From Candidatus Bathyarchaeota archaeon (GTDB lineage Archaea > Thermoproteota > CALKCG01 > B24 > JAGTQN01), in contig JAGTQN010000005.1 in assembly GCA_018396395.1 (NCBI GenBank), positions 6,986 to 39,969 on the forward strand: 32,984 nucleotides of DNA, given 5' to 3'. Positions 17,533-25,120 of this stretch are shown here, one piece after another (the stretch's first letter is position 1; every line of letters starts with the position of its first letter). The translations under genes were made by a program, and so were the position numbers. The notes under the pieces are model-generated. The model was not told the origin of the DNA, ran no database searches, and saw only the letters and a list, made by a program, of their open reading frames with translations.

Positions 17533-17909
17533 TGGGGACTTGGATGGGGAAAGGGGAACTCATGGAGCTTGCCGATGATGTGGCAGGCATAGCCCGTCGA
17601 TGGCTTGGCTATGACTATGCAGGAGTTCTCATTCGCCAGTCGGCCCAGCGTTTTCCAGAGGAAGGGATGCTTCAAAGAAGCCAGGCCTTGAATGTTCTTT
17701 TCCTGATCTACGACAGCTACGCTGAAGGCTTAGATCCTCTAGGCCGTGAAAGCCTCCTCGTCCTTAAGATATATGTGCTTTTGGAAGTTGCCAGAAGAAG
17801 GCCCGAATACCTATCTAATACGAGGAAACTTGCGATTCATGCCCGCCTCGCCTACCATAAGGCAAAGGGATTCTGGAGAATTCATGGAAGGAGAAGGAAA
17901 AACCCTTAG
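17532..17909 (+). CDS. Unknown helical protein, coupled to ino1
   Basis: This 125-residue protein starts with an ATG overlapping the ino1 stop (TGATG); a TTG one codon earlier is also possible. It looks all-helical, with a hydrophobic core segment LNVLFLIYDSYAEGLDPLGR and a very basic end (WRIHGRRRKNP). There is no signal peptide, clear membrane span or motif I recognise. Translational coupling suggests a function linked to inositol phosphate or lipid headgroup synthesis, but that is inference from position only. Confidence 0.7.
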   Translation: MGTWMGKGELMELADDVAGIARRWLGYDYAGVLIRQSAQRFPEEGMLQRSQALNVLFLIYDSYAEGLDPLGRESLLVLKIYVLLEVARRRPEYLSNTRKLAIHARLAYHKAKGFWRIHGRRRKNP

Positions 17910-18129
17910 GGAACTGGAGTTGCTAAGAGCACTCGAACAATAAACTTCGGGTAAATACTGTTCAGCCTAGACGCAATTTAGAAGCCTGCCATCAAGTCGG
18001 ATGAAGGAGTTCCAGGTTTTAAAGGAATTTTATGCCTATTCGCATTAATCAGAATGCCCTTGTCTCCTTAGTGAATGGTCAAGCTCTCGGCAAGTTTTAG
18101 GAGAAATCGTTCTTGATCTCAGTGTTATA

Positions 18130-18148
18130 CGACATTCAGGGAATGTCG
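18130..18148. terminator. Palindrome between convergent genes (possible two-way terminator)
   Basis: CGACATTC-AGG-GAATGTCG forms an 8-bp perfect hairpin, followed by an AT-rich stretch. It lies in the gene-free stretch 17910-18244 between the unknown gene on the plus strand and the coiled-coil gene on the minus strand. I see nothing else in that stretch. Confidence 0.35.
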
Positions 18149-18244
18149 GGCATTTATTAACTAGCGAAGACTCGAGCTTTTCAATCGTAAAGGAAACAAG
18201 AGGCAATCAGGAAACTCAATTGAAATTGAAACTGAAAACTGAAC

Positions 18245-18919
18245 TTATATTTCTAGCTCGATTTGCTCAAGCTTCTCTAGGGCCTTTTGGATCTCACTCC
18301 GGAGCCTCTCAATCTCCATCTCTGCTTCAGTCTTCGGGGAGCCAGTAGCGGGCTCACCTTCGCCCCCCTCACCCCTTTCCCTTGATCGCCTTGAAGGGCG
18401 GATTTCCCTCTGCTCAGCCTTCTGAGCCTCCTTCGATGATGGCTGGGCCTTCGTAGTTATAGTCGAAGTGAGGGTTGGGCTTGGACTTTGGGATAAGGGA
18501 GCTGTATAGCCGAGTTTATTCCTAATTTCTTGAATTCTATTTTCGAGCTCGGCGAATTTTTCGTTGAACATTTTAACCAGCTCGCTTTGACCCACTTCGA
18601 GTTCTCTGAGGGTTATCAGCATCTGATTCCGAAGTATGCGTTCCTCTACAGACTTCATCTGAGCCTTATACCGCTCGGCCAAGGAGTCCCTCTCAGCCAC
18701 GCTTATTAGACCTCCAGCTTCGGCCTCATAGATCTTCATAAGGGCATACTGGGCTATGTCCTTTTCGACCTCGAGAAGCCTTAGCTCCTTCTTTGCCTTA
18801 TCGGCTTCTCCCTCGCTGACGCTTATTTGAGGTTTTAAACTAAAACTTGGATGCCCCGCTGTAGGTGCCTTTTCCTTTTCCCCGCTTTCTTCCTTTTTCC
18901 TTCCGAAGATTCGCATCAT
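18245..18919 (-). CDS. Coiled-coil protein with disordered linker (unknown)
   Basis: The 224-residue protein begins with a basic patch (MRIFGRKKE), then long charged helices (residues about 38-137) including EVEKDIAQYALMKIYEAEAG and a coiled coil around ELVKMFNEKFAELENRIQEI. A Ser/Pro/Thr-rich linker (143-205) and a final coiled-coil helix (206-224, EIERLRSEIQKALEKLEQIE) follow. No enzyme motif or membrane span is present. The two-helix-block layout suggests a scaffold or filament-like cytoplasmic protein, but I do not recognise the family. It has its own promoter region with nested palindromes about 40-80 bases upstream, suggesting individual regulation. The start could be either of two adjacent ATGs. 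Confidence 0.7.
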   Translation of the reverse strand: MMRIFGRKKEESGEKEKAPTAGHPSFSLKPQISVSEGEADKAKKELRLLEVEKDIAQYALMKIYEAEAGGLISVAERDSLAERYKAQMKSVEERILRNQMLITLRELEVGQSELVKMFNEKFAELENRIQEIRNKLGYTAPLSQSPSPTLTSTITTKAQPSSKEAQKAEQREIRPSRRSRERGEGGEGEPATGSPKTEAEMEIERLRSEIQKALEKLEQIELEI

Positions 18920-18958
18920 TATGACACCATGGGTTGCGGGGCCAGGCTATGTATATCC

Positions 18959-19000
18959 ATATTTCTTATTGGTGGAATAAGAATATATACGTAATTCCAC
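18959..19000 (-). promoter_or_regulatory. Nested palindromes over the coiled-coil gene promoter
   Basis: Two inverted repeats interlock here: TTCTTATT-GGTGG-AATAAGAA (18963-18983) and GTGGAAT (18972-18978) with ATTCCAC (18994-19000), 15 bases apart and enclosing ATATATA. They lie 40-80 bases upstream of the coiled-coil gene start, the place for a TATA box and operator. A regulator binding site is likely. The rest of 18920-19327 shows only a weak hairpin, GGAGAC/GTCTCC, at 19258-19277. Confidence 0.5.
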
Positions 19001-19327
19001 AAAAGAAAACCAAGAGAAGAAAAGAGAAAAGAAAAGTGACGTAAGCCGACCAAACGAGAAATAAACACATGACGCTTAGTGCTTCCATTACTCTTCGAAA
19101 ATGGCTGGACCCCTTATGTTCCCAAACTTCTCCTTTTTCACATCTTATCGCTCATATTAAGCAGATGATACATGCCTTTTCATCTTGGCTTTTCGTGGAA
19201 GAGGGAGGAGATGGTAGCACCTTAAGCATGATAAATAATACCGCTCAAGAACACTGAGGAGACCATGTATCGTCTCCTAAATATGAGCGCATCTTATTGT
19301 ATTTTCATATCGTACCATCCAAATGGG

Positions 19328-20425
19328 CTAAAGGAGTTTTTCCTGTTCTTGGAAGCCGATGAGAAGCTCCTTCAGCCTCTCCTCATCGATCTCTAGACCC
19401 AAGCCAACTCCCTCTGGAACGTAGAGCTCTCCATCCTCGAATCTTACGCCCTCCTTCACCACGTCTTTTTCGTAAAAAAGAGGGCCCGCTGGATCACATG
19501 GGTAATGTATATTTGGAGTAGAGGCTATCAAATGGGCTTGGGCAGCGGTTCCTATGTTAAGTTCTTGAGTCGTCCCAACTACGCACTCGATGCCGGCGGC
19601 CTCGGCTATCATGAAGAGCTTCTTAGCCCTGTAGAAACCACCACCAGATATGGAGATGTTGAAGATGTCTACGGAACGGTTCTCGATCATCTCAAGGGCC
19701 TGCTCAGGAGAACCCACATGCTGGCTTATGGGCGTATCCACAGCCCTTCGAACCTCAGCCATATCCTTCAAGTCTCGGCAGGGACTTTCGAAGTACATGA
19801 ACTCATACCGTTCCAATTCCTTGATGAACCTTATGGCCTTCTTGGCTGTGAATCGGTTGCTTCCGTCCAAGGAGCGGATGAGGAGTCCATAACCGAAGGC
19901 ATCCCTCAAAGCCTTTAGAAGTTCCTTGTCGACCTCTGGGTTGGCACCAACATAGATCCTTATAGCCTTCACACCTCTGTTTTCGATCATGTAGGCGACC
20001 TCCTCGACCTTGCGATTGATTTCTTCATCCTTAGAAATTACCCATAAGGGGAAGGCTATGAGAATTTTCTCGCGAACCTTTCCTCCGAGGAGCTTGTAGA
20101 TGGGGACTCTATAGAACTTTCCTAGAAGATCATGGAGGGCTATATCGAACCCCTCAGAAAGCTCTGCGAAGGAAAAGCCTTGGATGAGCCCCTCAACCCC
20201 GTGGAGGTCTGTTGGATCCTTACCGACGAGATCCCTGTTCGCCCTTTTCGCCACGAAGCTCGCATCTGGGGCTTCGTGGTGTAGGATGTCCGATGCCTCT
20301 CCTATCCCAACAATACCCTCGTCCGTATGGATCTTGATTATGTAGAAAAGGGACCTTGCATAGACTCGTTCCTTGATTATTCTTCTGGTGATTATGGGAA
20401 AAACTTCAACATGGGTGATGATCAA
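19328..20425 (-). CDS. Enolase-superfamily enzyme (mandelate racemase/muconate lactonizing type), atypical active site
   Basis: The 365-residue protein has the two-domain enolase fold: an N-terminal capping domain (HVEVFPI to LVGKDP) and a barrel with the metal-ligand strands SLDGS (Asp187) and YFESPC (Glu213). The third expected ligand position reads ISQHVG, with His236 instead of Asp or Glu. The strand that usually holds the KxK acid-base lysines reads AIRIYVG (Arg156, Tyr158). It may therefore be a divergent sugar-acid dehydratase-type enzyme rather than a canonical racemase. The TTG start at 20425 is chosen because GGAGGG lies six bases upstream; a longer frame to 20536 would add 37 residues that do not fit the family. 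It diverges from a winged-helix gene. Confidence 0.8.
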   Translation of the reverse strand: MIITHVEVFPIITRRIIKERVYARSLFYIIKIHTDEGIVGIGEASDILHHEAPDASFVAKRANRDLVGKDPTDLHGVEGLIQGFSFAELSEGFDIALHDLLGKFYRVPIYKLLGGKVREKILIAFPLWVISKDEEINRKVEEVAYMIENRGVKAIRIYVGANPEVDKELLKALRDAFGYGLLIRSLDGSNRFTAKKAIRFIKELERYEFMYFESPCRDLKDMAEVRRAVDTPISQHVGSPEQALEMIENRSVDIFNISISGGGFYRAKKLFMIAEAAGIECVVGTTQELNIGTAAQAHLIASTPNIHYPCDPAGPLFYEKDVVKEGVRFEDGELYVPEGVGLGLEIDEERLKELLIGFQEQEKLL

Positions 20426-20431
20426 AGGGTA

Positions 20432-20437
20432 CCCTCC
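20432..20437 (-). promoter_or_regulatory. Ribosome binding site that sets the enolase-family start
   Basis: On the minus strand GGAGGG is followed after six bases by TTG (20425-20423). This favours the TTG start over upstream ATG codons in the same frame. Confidence 0.6.
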
Positions 20438-20548
20438 AATACATTGGAAACGTGATTTTCCTCTCATCGTATTAAGGATTTTGATAAGAATCTGAAGAAA
20501 AGCGTAAGCTAATTTAGCCATAATAAGAAGGCCCATTTAGCGATTAAA

Positions 20549-20568
20549 GATAAGATAAGATAAGATAA
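20549..20568. repeat. Four tandem GATAA units in a divergent promoter
   Basis: GATAA is repeated four times without interruption and runs into TATCG, forming a TATA-like ATAATATC. It sits between the enolase-family gene (-) and the winged-helix gene (+), where it could be a promoter spacer or a set of regulator sites. Confidence 0.6.
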
Positions 20569-20617
20569 TATCGATTAGACGCACTCTATGTTAAGGGAAT
20601 CCTGCGGAGCGAATGGG

Positions 20618-21046
20618 ATGAGCGAAGGAATCGAGGGCAAGGTTGCGGAGCTGGATAAGAAGCTGGATGCCATTATGAAACGTTTAGACATTCTAGAGGA
20701 GATGGTTCTCCTCACTGGAGAGTATCCCTACTTCGCTTCAGTCATCAGAGGAATGAGGCAGAGCGTCGCAGTTTATATCGAGCCCATAAAGGTCCTACAA
20801 AGACTAGTTTCAGCCAGAAAGCTTCTAACCAGTGGAGAAGCGATAAAAGATGATCTTTCTCAGACTATTCTCGGAGTTTTAGCCGTTAGTGGCCCCCTCA
20901 ATATCTCGCAAATCACGGAAGAGGTCAGAGCCATTATGGGAAAAGCCTCCAGGCGCATCGTGCGTGAAAGGCTAAGGAGGCTTGAGGAACATGGAACTGT
21001 AAGAAGGACAGAAGGCTGGGGGTATCAGTATGATGTTGTTGGATGA
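20618..21046 (+). CDS. Winged-helix DNA-binding protein (probable transcription regulator)
   Basis: The 142-residue protein has an N-terminal coiled coil (KVAELDKKLDAIMKRLDILEEM) that should mediate dimerisation, a helical middle, and a C-terminal winged helix (about 90-142): TILGVLAVSGPLNISQITEEV, a recognition-helix region SRRIVRERLRRLEEHG, and a wing TVRRTEGWGYQYDV. The start at 20618 has GGAG eight bases ahead and suits a transcript starting after the TATA-like box near 20565; an ATG at 20588 would add ten residues. It diverges from the enolase-family gene and may control it, or the small-protein genes downstream. No ligand-binding domain is visible. Confidence 0.78.
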   Translation: MSEGIEGKVAELDKKLDAIMKRLDILEEMVLLTGEYPYFASVIRGMRQSVAVYIEPIKVLQRLVSARKLLTSGEAIKDDLSQTILGVLAVSGPLNISQITEEVRAIMGKASRRIVRERLRRLEEHGTVRRTEGWGYQYDVVG

Positions 21047-21277
21047 GGAATAGGATCCTAGAAAAACTGTTTTGAGCTTTTCTTTTCAATCTTACTGTAG
21101 ATGATAGTTACGAATTAAGCTCCCTTGGCTTTTATTTACTCAAATTTTCTACGAAGGGGAATGGACGCTTATTTCATGAGGACTTACTAGGAGCTGAAGC
21201 TCAAGAGACGAAATTTCTAGGTTTCCAGGTTTCATCGAAAGTTTTTCCTTATCTTCCCCTTTCCTTTCATTTACTTG

Positions 21278-21504
21278 TTACCGACTTTTCATTCGACTTA
21301 ATGTTTTTTCCCTTTTCAATAATTCGAGAAATTCCAATCTCTCCAAGGCACGTTCCATTCTTGATAGGCGATTCGAAAGATCCTCAAGGCTCGTCTCGGA
21401 TTGTGAAAGGCTCTTCTTTTCCCCAGCGTTACATCGTTAAGAAGCCTTATAGCTGCAGCTATTAGACTAAGAATACTGGCAGCAAGGGCAATTTCAACGC
21501 TCAT
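21278..21504 (-). pseudogene. Frameshifted small membrane/coiled-coil protein
   Basis: From ATG at 21504 the first 28 codons give a hydrophobic helix (ALAASILSLIAAAIRLL). The same frame then runs into unlike, basic sequence and stops at 21316. Slipping back one base at GGGGAAAAG (about 21418-21426) opens a second frame that reads as a clean coiled coil (EDLSNRLSRMERALERLE, then FLELLKREKTLSRMKSR) and stops at 21278-21280. Joined, they make a sensible 75-residue membrane-anchored coiled-coil protein. The second frame has a stop just upstream and no start of its own. The break may be a real mutation, programmed slippage on GGGG, or a homopolymer sequencing error. The remaining 21047-21277 is AT-rich with nothing recognisable. 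Confidence 0.6.
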
Positions 21505-21659
21505 AATTTTAAAATGTCTTCAACCTACTTAAGCCTTTTTCAAAGGATATCTACCTATCCTGAGCCTTTTCCCATAAAAGACCTCTCTTTTTGTCCACTT
21601 TTTTCCATAAGAGTTATCTAAAGTGACCATATTATTGTAAAAACTGGGGGGGAAAGAAA

Positions 21660-22052
21660 ATGAGCGAAGGAGAAAGTAAGCCTCCTGGACCTGTACATCA
21701 TCCAAAGCATCAATCCGATGCAGAAGAACTCGCCCAGGTCCTAGAAACTGTTTCGACCCAGATTCCCAACCTCATCAGAGGGTTAATCTTTAGCGTTTTT
21801 TCGGAAGAGGCTGGTAGAAATATGAGGAGGGCTGCCGCAAGCTATTACAAGGAACTAAAGGAAGGAGGTATCCCCGATGATGAAGCCTTAAAGATGACTA
21901 GGGAATACGTGGCGGTGCTGACCGAAGTTGGAAAGGCCCTCGGGAAATTGACGGGGGGAGGCAAAGGTACCATCGAGGTGGCAATGAAGGAAAAGCCTAA
22001 GGAGGAAGGAAAGGGAAAAGAAAAGGAAACGGATACATTAGAGGTAAAGTAG
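21660..22052 (+). CDS. Small soluble protein with GIP motif (unknown)
   Basis: The 130-residue protein starts 7 bases after a G7 run (21646-21652) that can serve as a Shine-Dalgarno site; TTATCTAA near 21614 may be the TATA box. It has a His-rich, disordered start (HHPKHQ), a central helical region (22-93) with YYKELKEGGIPDDEALKMTREY (given here as key motif KEL..GIP...A), and a charged Lys/Glu-rich tail. I recognise no family. The motif KEL-x-x-x-GIP-x-x-x-A recurs in the membrane protein encoded 105 bases downstream, so the two may be related partners. Confidence 0.68.
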   Translation: MSEGESKPPGPVHHPKHQSDAEELAQVLETVSTQIPNLIRGLIFSVFSEEAGRNMRRAAASYYKELKEGGIPDDEALKMTREYVAVLTEVGKALGKLTGGGKGTIEVAMKEKPKEEGKGKEKETDTLEVK

Positions 22053-22156
22053 CGAAGGGCTAAGGCAGAATCCGATGCTGAAGTTGATAGTGAAGCAGAA
22101 GCTAAAGCGAAAGACAAAATCGATTTAAAGGCATCCTTCCTTTTCTTGGGATTCTT

Positions 22157-22384
22157 ATGTCCTTCGTTATTAAAGCACTAAGGGTAGTTTACTATGCCTT
22201 TAAATTACTTCTCTCTTTCTTGTTCTATCTGATCTATCTTAGATGGAGCATCAGGCGTGCAAAGATAGGCTTTAAAAAAGAGCTTATGAGGCGGGGAATT
22301 CCCATGAATGTTGCCCGAGAACTCGCCTCCTTTTACGATGGACAGAACAAGATGCTTCTTAGACTAATCCTTTCGAGATCCTAG
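22157..22384 (+). CDS. Small membrane protein with GIP motif (unknown)
   Basis: This 75-residue protein has one hydrophobic span (FKLLLSFLFYLIYL, about 15-28), then a basic stretch (RWSIRRAKIGFKK) and KELMRRGIPMNVARELASFY, ending in LLRLILSRS. The positive-inside rule puts the C-terminal GIP domain in the cytoplasm. The KEL...GIP...A motif is shared with the preceding soluble protein, and similar (K)EL-x-x-x-G-[IL]-P motifs occur in small archaeal membrane proteins, though no function is known to me. Same strand and spacing suggest one operon. Confidence 0.65.
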   Translation: MSFVIKALRVVYYAFKLLLSFLFYLIYLRWSIRRAKIGFKKELMRRGIPMNVARELASFYDGQNKMLLRLILSRS

Positions 22385-22407
22385 TGGGTTCTTGATAAGA
22401 TAAGAAT

Positions 22408-23295
22408 CTACAGAAGCCCATACCCCCTCAGGATCGCTCTAAGCTTTTCCTTGGCATCGGCATCCATGGGGCCTACAGGTCCTCTGCAAGGACCTGCGGG
22501 CATGCCAATCATATTCATGGCTTCCTTTATCACCACTGGAAATGTCGATAGGGAGAAGGCCCTTCGAAGGGGATTGAGCTTCCTTTGTGCCTCAAGGGCA
22601 GCCTTCAGGTCTCCAGCCATAAAGGATTCGTATATCCTTACGACAATTTTCGGAACTACGTTCGCTGTCGCGGCTATGCAACCCTTTCCTCCACTCATAA
22701 GGGTTGCCAGGATAAGGGTATCCCTTCCAGCTAGGACAGAGAAGCGTTCTCCTCCCTTTTCGATGTACTCTGTCGTCAAGGTAAGATTTCCGCTACTGTC
22801 TTTGATACCAACAACATTGCTACATTCATTGACGAGCTTCTCGATCACTTCTGGAGCGATATTTACTCCAGTCCTGTCGGGGTTATTGTATAGAACTATT
22901 GGGATATCCACCTTGCTGGCTATAGTCTTGTAGTGGTTAAAGAGTTCTGAAGCCTTGGGAGCTACATAGTAGGGGGTAATGATGGATGCTGCATCGCAGC
23001 CTATGTCCTTTGCCATCCTTGTTAGCTCAAGGGTTTCCCAAGTCGACTCGGCACCAGTTCCGGCATAGACGGGGACTCGATTCCCTACCTCATCAACGAC
23101 TGTTTCGAGAACCTTTCTCTTCTCCTCCTTGGAAAGCGTCCAGAACTCGCCTTGGCTTCCTACGGCAAAGATTCCGTGGACATGGGCTTCTAGAATGAAC
23201 CTCGTGACCTGCCTTAGGGCTTCAAGGTTTAGGGACTCATCATCCTTGAAAGGGGTTACGATGGCAGGGATAACTCCCTTAGGTTCAAAAACCAA
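22408..23295 (-). CDS. DapA/NanA-family class I aldolase or lyase
   Basis: The 295-residue protein is a dihydrodipicolinate synthase-family TIM barrel. It has VIPAIVTPF at the N terminus, GSQGEFWTLS (46-55) in place of the GTTGES loop of true DapA, the catalytic tyrosine in LYNNPDRTG (Tyr136) and the Schiff-base lysine in VGIKDSSG (Lys165). The altered loop means it need not be a lysine-pathway DapA; related proteins cleave or condense pyruvate with sugar-acid aldehydes (KDG-type aldolases, N-acetylneuraminate lyase). The TTG start at 23295 is set by GGAGGA seven bases upstream; a TTG five codons earlier overlaps that site. An enolase-superfamily gene lies about 2 kb away, which would fit sugar-acid catabolism, but the link is inference. 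Confidence 0.85.
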   Translation of the reverse strand: MVFEPKGVIPAIVTPFKDDESLNLEALRQVTRFILEAHVHGIFAVGSQGEFWTLSKEEKRKVLETVVDEVGNRVPVYAGTGAESTWETLELTRMAKDIGCDAASIITPYYVAPKASELFNHYKTIASKVDIPIVLYNNPDRTGVNIAPEVIEKLVNECSNVVGIKDSSGNLTLTTEYIEKGGERFSVLAGRDTLILATLMSGGKGCIAATANVVPKIVVRIYESFMAGDLKAALEAQRKLNPLRRAFSLSTFPVVIKEAMNMIGMPAGPCRGPVGPMDADAKEKLRAILRGYGLL

Positions 23296-23302
23296 TAAAG
23301 AT

Positions 23303-23308
23303 TCCTCC
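23303..23308 (-). promoter_or_regulatory. Ribosome binding site that sets the DapA-family start
   Basis: GGAGGA on the minus strand is followed by seven bases and then TTG (23295-23293), favouring that codon over the TTG at 23310. Confidence 0.55.
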
Positions 23309-23356
23309 AAGATTGTTAAGGCTTTGGGGTATTTAGTTATTTCTGTTTTAAACTTT

Positions 23357-23427
23357 GGGAGAAGGAAGAAGGAAGAAAGAAGAAAGAAGAAAGAAGAAGG
23401 AAGGAGGAAGGAGGAGGGGGAGGAAAG
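23357..23427. repeat. 71-base uninterrupted homopurine tract
   Basis: Every base from 23357 to 23427 is A or G on the plus strand, mostly GAA, GGA and AAAG units. It lies between two minus-strand genes, so the minus-strand transcript reads through a T/C-rich run just after the HTH-phosphoribosyltransferase stop, which could terminate transcription. Such mirror-like tracts can also adopt triplex DNA. Confidence 0.8.
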
Positions 23428-23445
23428 CGAAGCCGAAATATAAGG

Positions 23446-24237
23446 CTAGGAGGCCTTCGGTCTAACCCTCAGTACCGTCTCAATGGAACAGTTCTGAGGG
23501 GGATTCATTTTATGGATAAAGTCGTCTCCTATGGCTATAAGGGCGTAGATGCCTGCGATCTCAGCCTTGCATTTCTCGACGATATTCATAAGGACCCTTT
23601 GGGTCTCCCCCGTCCTTATGACATCATCGACGATAAGGACATCATCAGCTTTCCGGATGGAGCCTTTAGGAACATAAAAGGTCACGAGGACTCCAGAATT
23701 TAAAGGACTGTAGGTTTCCTCGATAAATTCCGTGACGCCAACTTCCCTAGAAGTCTTTGCTATGACTAGGTCCACGCTAATCGCATGGGCTATCATAGTA
23801 GCCAGAGGTATACCATCTACAGCAGCCGTCAGAACCTTTGTTATCCTCTTTCCAGCGAAGCGGGCAATGGCATCTTGGGCAGCCATCTCAAGGATCGTTG
23901 GGTCTCCTATGATGGGTGTGTTATCGAAGTATCCTTGTTCGTCGAATTTTACAATCTTCCTCAGCTCGCTTTCCAAGCCCACAAGGGGGTTCAGGACCTC
24001 CCATATCTTTTTCGCCCTCTCGCTGCTAGGGAGAACATGGCCCTTCACATATCGGCTCAGAACCGTTATCTGGAGTTGCACTAGCTGAGAGAGTTTTCTA
24101 TAGGTGTAGCGCTTCTTTGCGAGCCTGAGAAGGTCTATAACCATAAGGCGAAACCTCAGGTCATGAACATGAGTTGCATCCCTCAATAAGCCTGCCCCCG
24201 AAGCCAAAAACACTTTAGAATTCTTCTCAATCTTCAT
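23446..24237 (-). CDS. HTH-phosphoribosyltransferase regulator (GfcR/PurR-like)
   Basis: The 263-residue protein fuses an N-terminal helix-turn-helix (about 45-80; YRKLSQLVQLQITVLSRYVKG) to a type I phosphoribosyltransferase domain (about 115-255). The PRPP-binding loop reads DDVLIVDDVIRTGETQ (198-213). Homologues in archaea act as transcription regulators that sense PRPP or nucleotides (haloarchaeal GfcR), or as PyrE/Apt-like enzymes; the fused HTH favours regulation. The start at 24237 is AT-rich without a Shine-Dalgarno site; Met32 (24144) is a possible alternative. Three hairpins lie upstream in what would be its leader. It is followed by the homopurine tract. Confidence 0.83.
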   Translation of the reverse strand: MKIEKNSKVFLASGAGLLRDATHVHDLRFRLMVIDLLRLAKKRYTYRKLSQLVQLQITVLSRYVKGHVLPSSERAKKIWEVLNPLVGLESELRKIVKFDEQGYFDNTPIIGDPTILEMAAQDAIARFAGKRITKVLTAAVDGIPLATMIAHAISVDLVIAKTSREVGVTEFIEETYSPLNSGVLVTFYVPKGSIRKADDVLIVDDVIRTGETQRVLMNIVEKCKAEIAGIYALIAIGDDFIHKMNPPQNCSIETVLRVRPKAS

Positions 24238-24282
24238 TTATAATCTTTAGCGCGCAGGATGGAGGACTATAGCTAGCATAAG

Positions 24283-24408
24283 GGCTTCAAGGGAAGCCAT
24301 GAGTTTCGGAGCGCATGCTAGATTTACCTATGCGCCCATATCGATCCGCCAAGGCAATTCAACCTTCCTTCCTCGGAGACCTTTGTAGGGGCCTTTCTTT
24401 AAAGGCCC
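24283..24408. other. Three successive hairpins upstream of the HTH-phosphoribosyltransferase gene
   Basis: GGCTTC-AAGG-GAAGCC (24283-24298), GCGCAT/ATGCGC (24311-24316, 24330-24335) and GGGCCTTT-CTTT-AAAGGCCC (24389-24408) occur within 126 bases. They lie between the regulator gene and the decayed insertion sequence. They may be structured leader RNA, operators or remnants of mobile DNA; each alone is within reach of chance. Confidence 0.3.
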
Positions 24409-24417
24409 AATTCAAGT

Positions 24418-25120
24418 CTAGCGAAAAGAGATACTGTCAAGTTATTGGTATTGCTGGCGGTTTTCCTAGGTTTCATGCGCCTTATGAAGTTATACCATAG
24501 GACGAAAAGCCTAATGAAGGGCTCGATCTTGAGGATGGGCACCTTCCTTACTGGGAAGTTTTTGTAGCGTAGAAGCGCCTAGTCCTTGCCTTCATGGTTC
24601 CGAACCATCCTTCAATGCGTTTTCTCTCCGAAGGTTCTTTTTTATGCTTCCCTTCAAAGCCAAGGGCTTGAAGGCTTGGGATACCATGGTCCCTTTGAAG
24701 GATGATGGGCTTTTCATGCAAGTCTCCAGTGCCTTCCTAAGGAAGGCTTTGCATGGAGGATTTTCCTCTGCCAAGAAGCCCTTATGGCTAATAGCCCATG
24801 CGTATCCAAGTCTATGGCAGCCAATACGTAGCGCCATTCTCCGTTAGCCTTGATCTTAGCTTATTCTCATCGAAGGCTACCATATGCCTCGGTTTAGCTT
24901 CAACCTTGAAGGCTGCAGGCTCCAGCTTCAGGGCTTAACCCAAAGCCTTATGGCTTCATGGCTGCATGGAACAATCTCAGGACGTAGGTTAGTTATATTA
25001 TTTCCCTATCCTATAGCTCAAGCCATGTAAAGCAGAATCGCCCTATAGCCTGCAATTGCAACGAAAACCTATTATGAATAAGCCACTATCCCTAAGGGCT
25101 TCGAGGAGCCACTCGATGGA
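24418..25120 (-). pseudogene. Decayed IS6-like DDE transposase
   Basis: Pieces of one transposase appear in order across three frames on the minus strand, broken by stops and frameshifts: EWLLEALRDSGL near 25114, EAIRLWVK, then EPAAFKVEAKPRHMVAFDE (first catalytic Asp region), EWRYVLAAIDLDTHG near 24835, ISHKGFLAEENPP and AFLRKALETC, PIILQRDHG (second Asp), RIEGWFGTMKARTRRFY (catalytic Glu), and FPVRKVPILKIEPFIRLFVL with WYNFIRR near the end. This pattern fits the IS6/IS240-type DDE family common in archaea. At least four lesions are needed to join the pieces, so the enzyme is dead. The final TAG is at 24418, just past the left terminal repeat. Confidence 0.85.

Noticed and set aside
19069-19257. 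62-codon plus-strand frame upstream of the enolase-family gene end
   Set aside because: No ribosome site, no motif and unlike the codon pattern of its neighbours.
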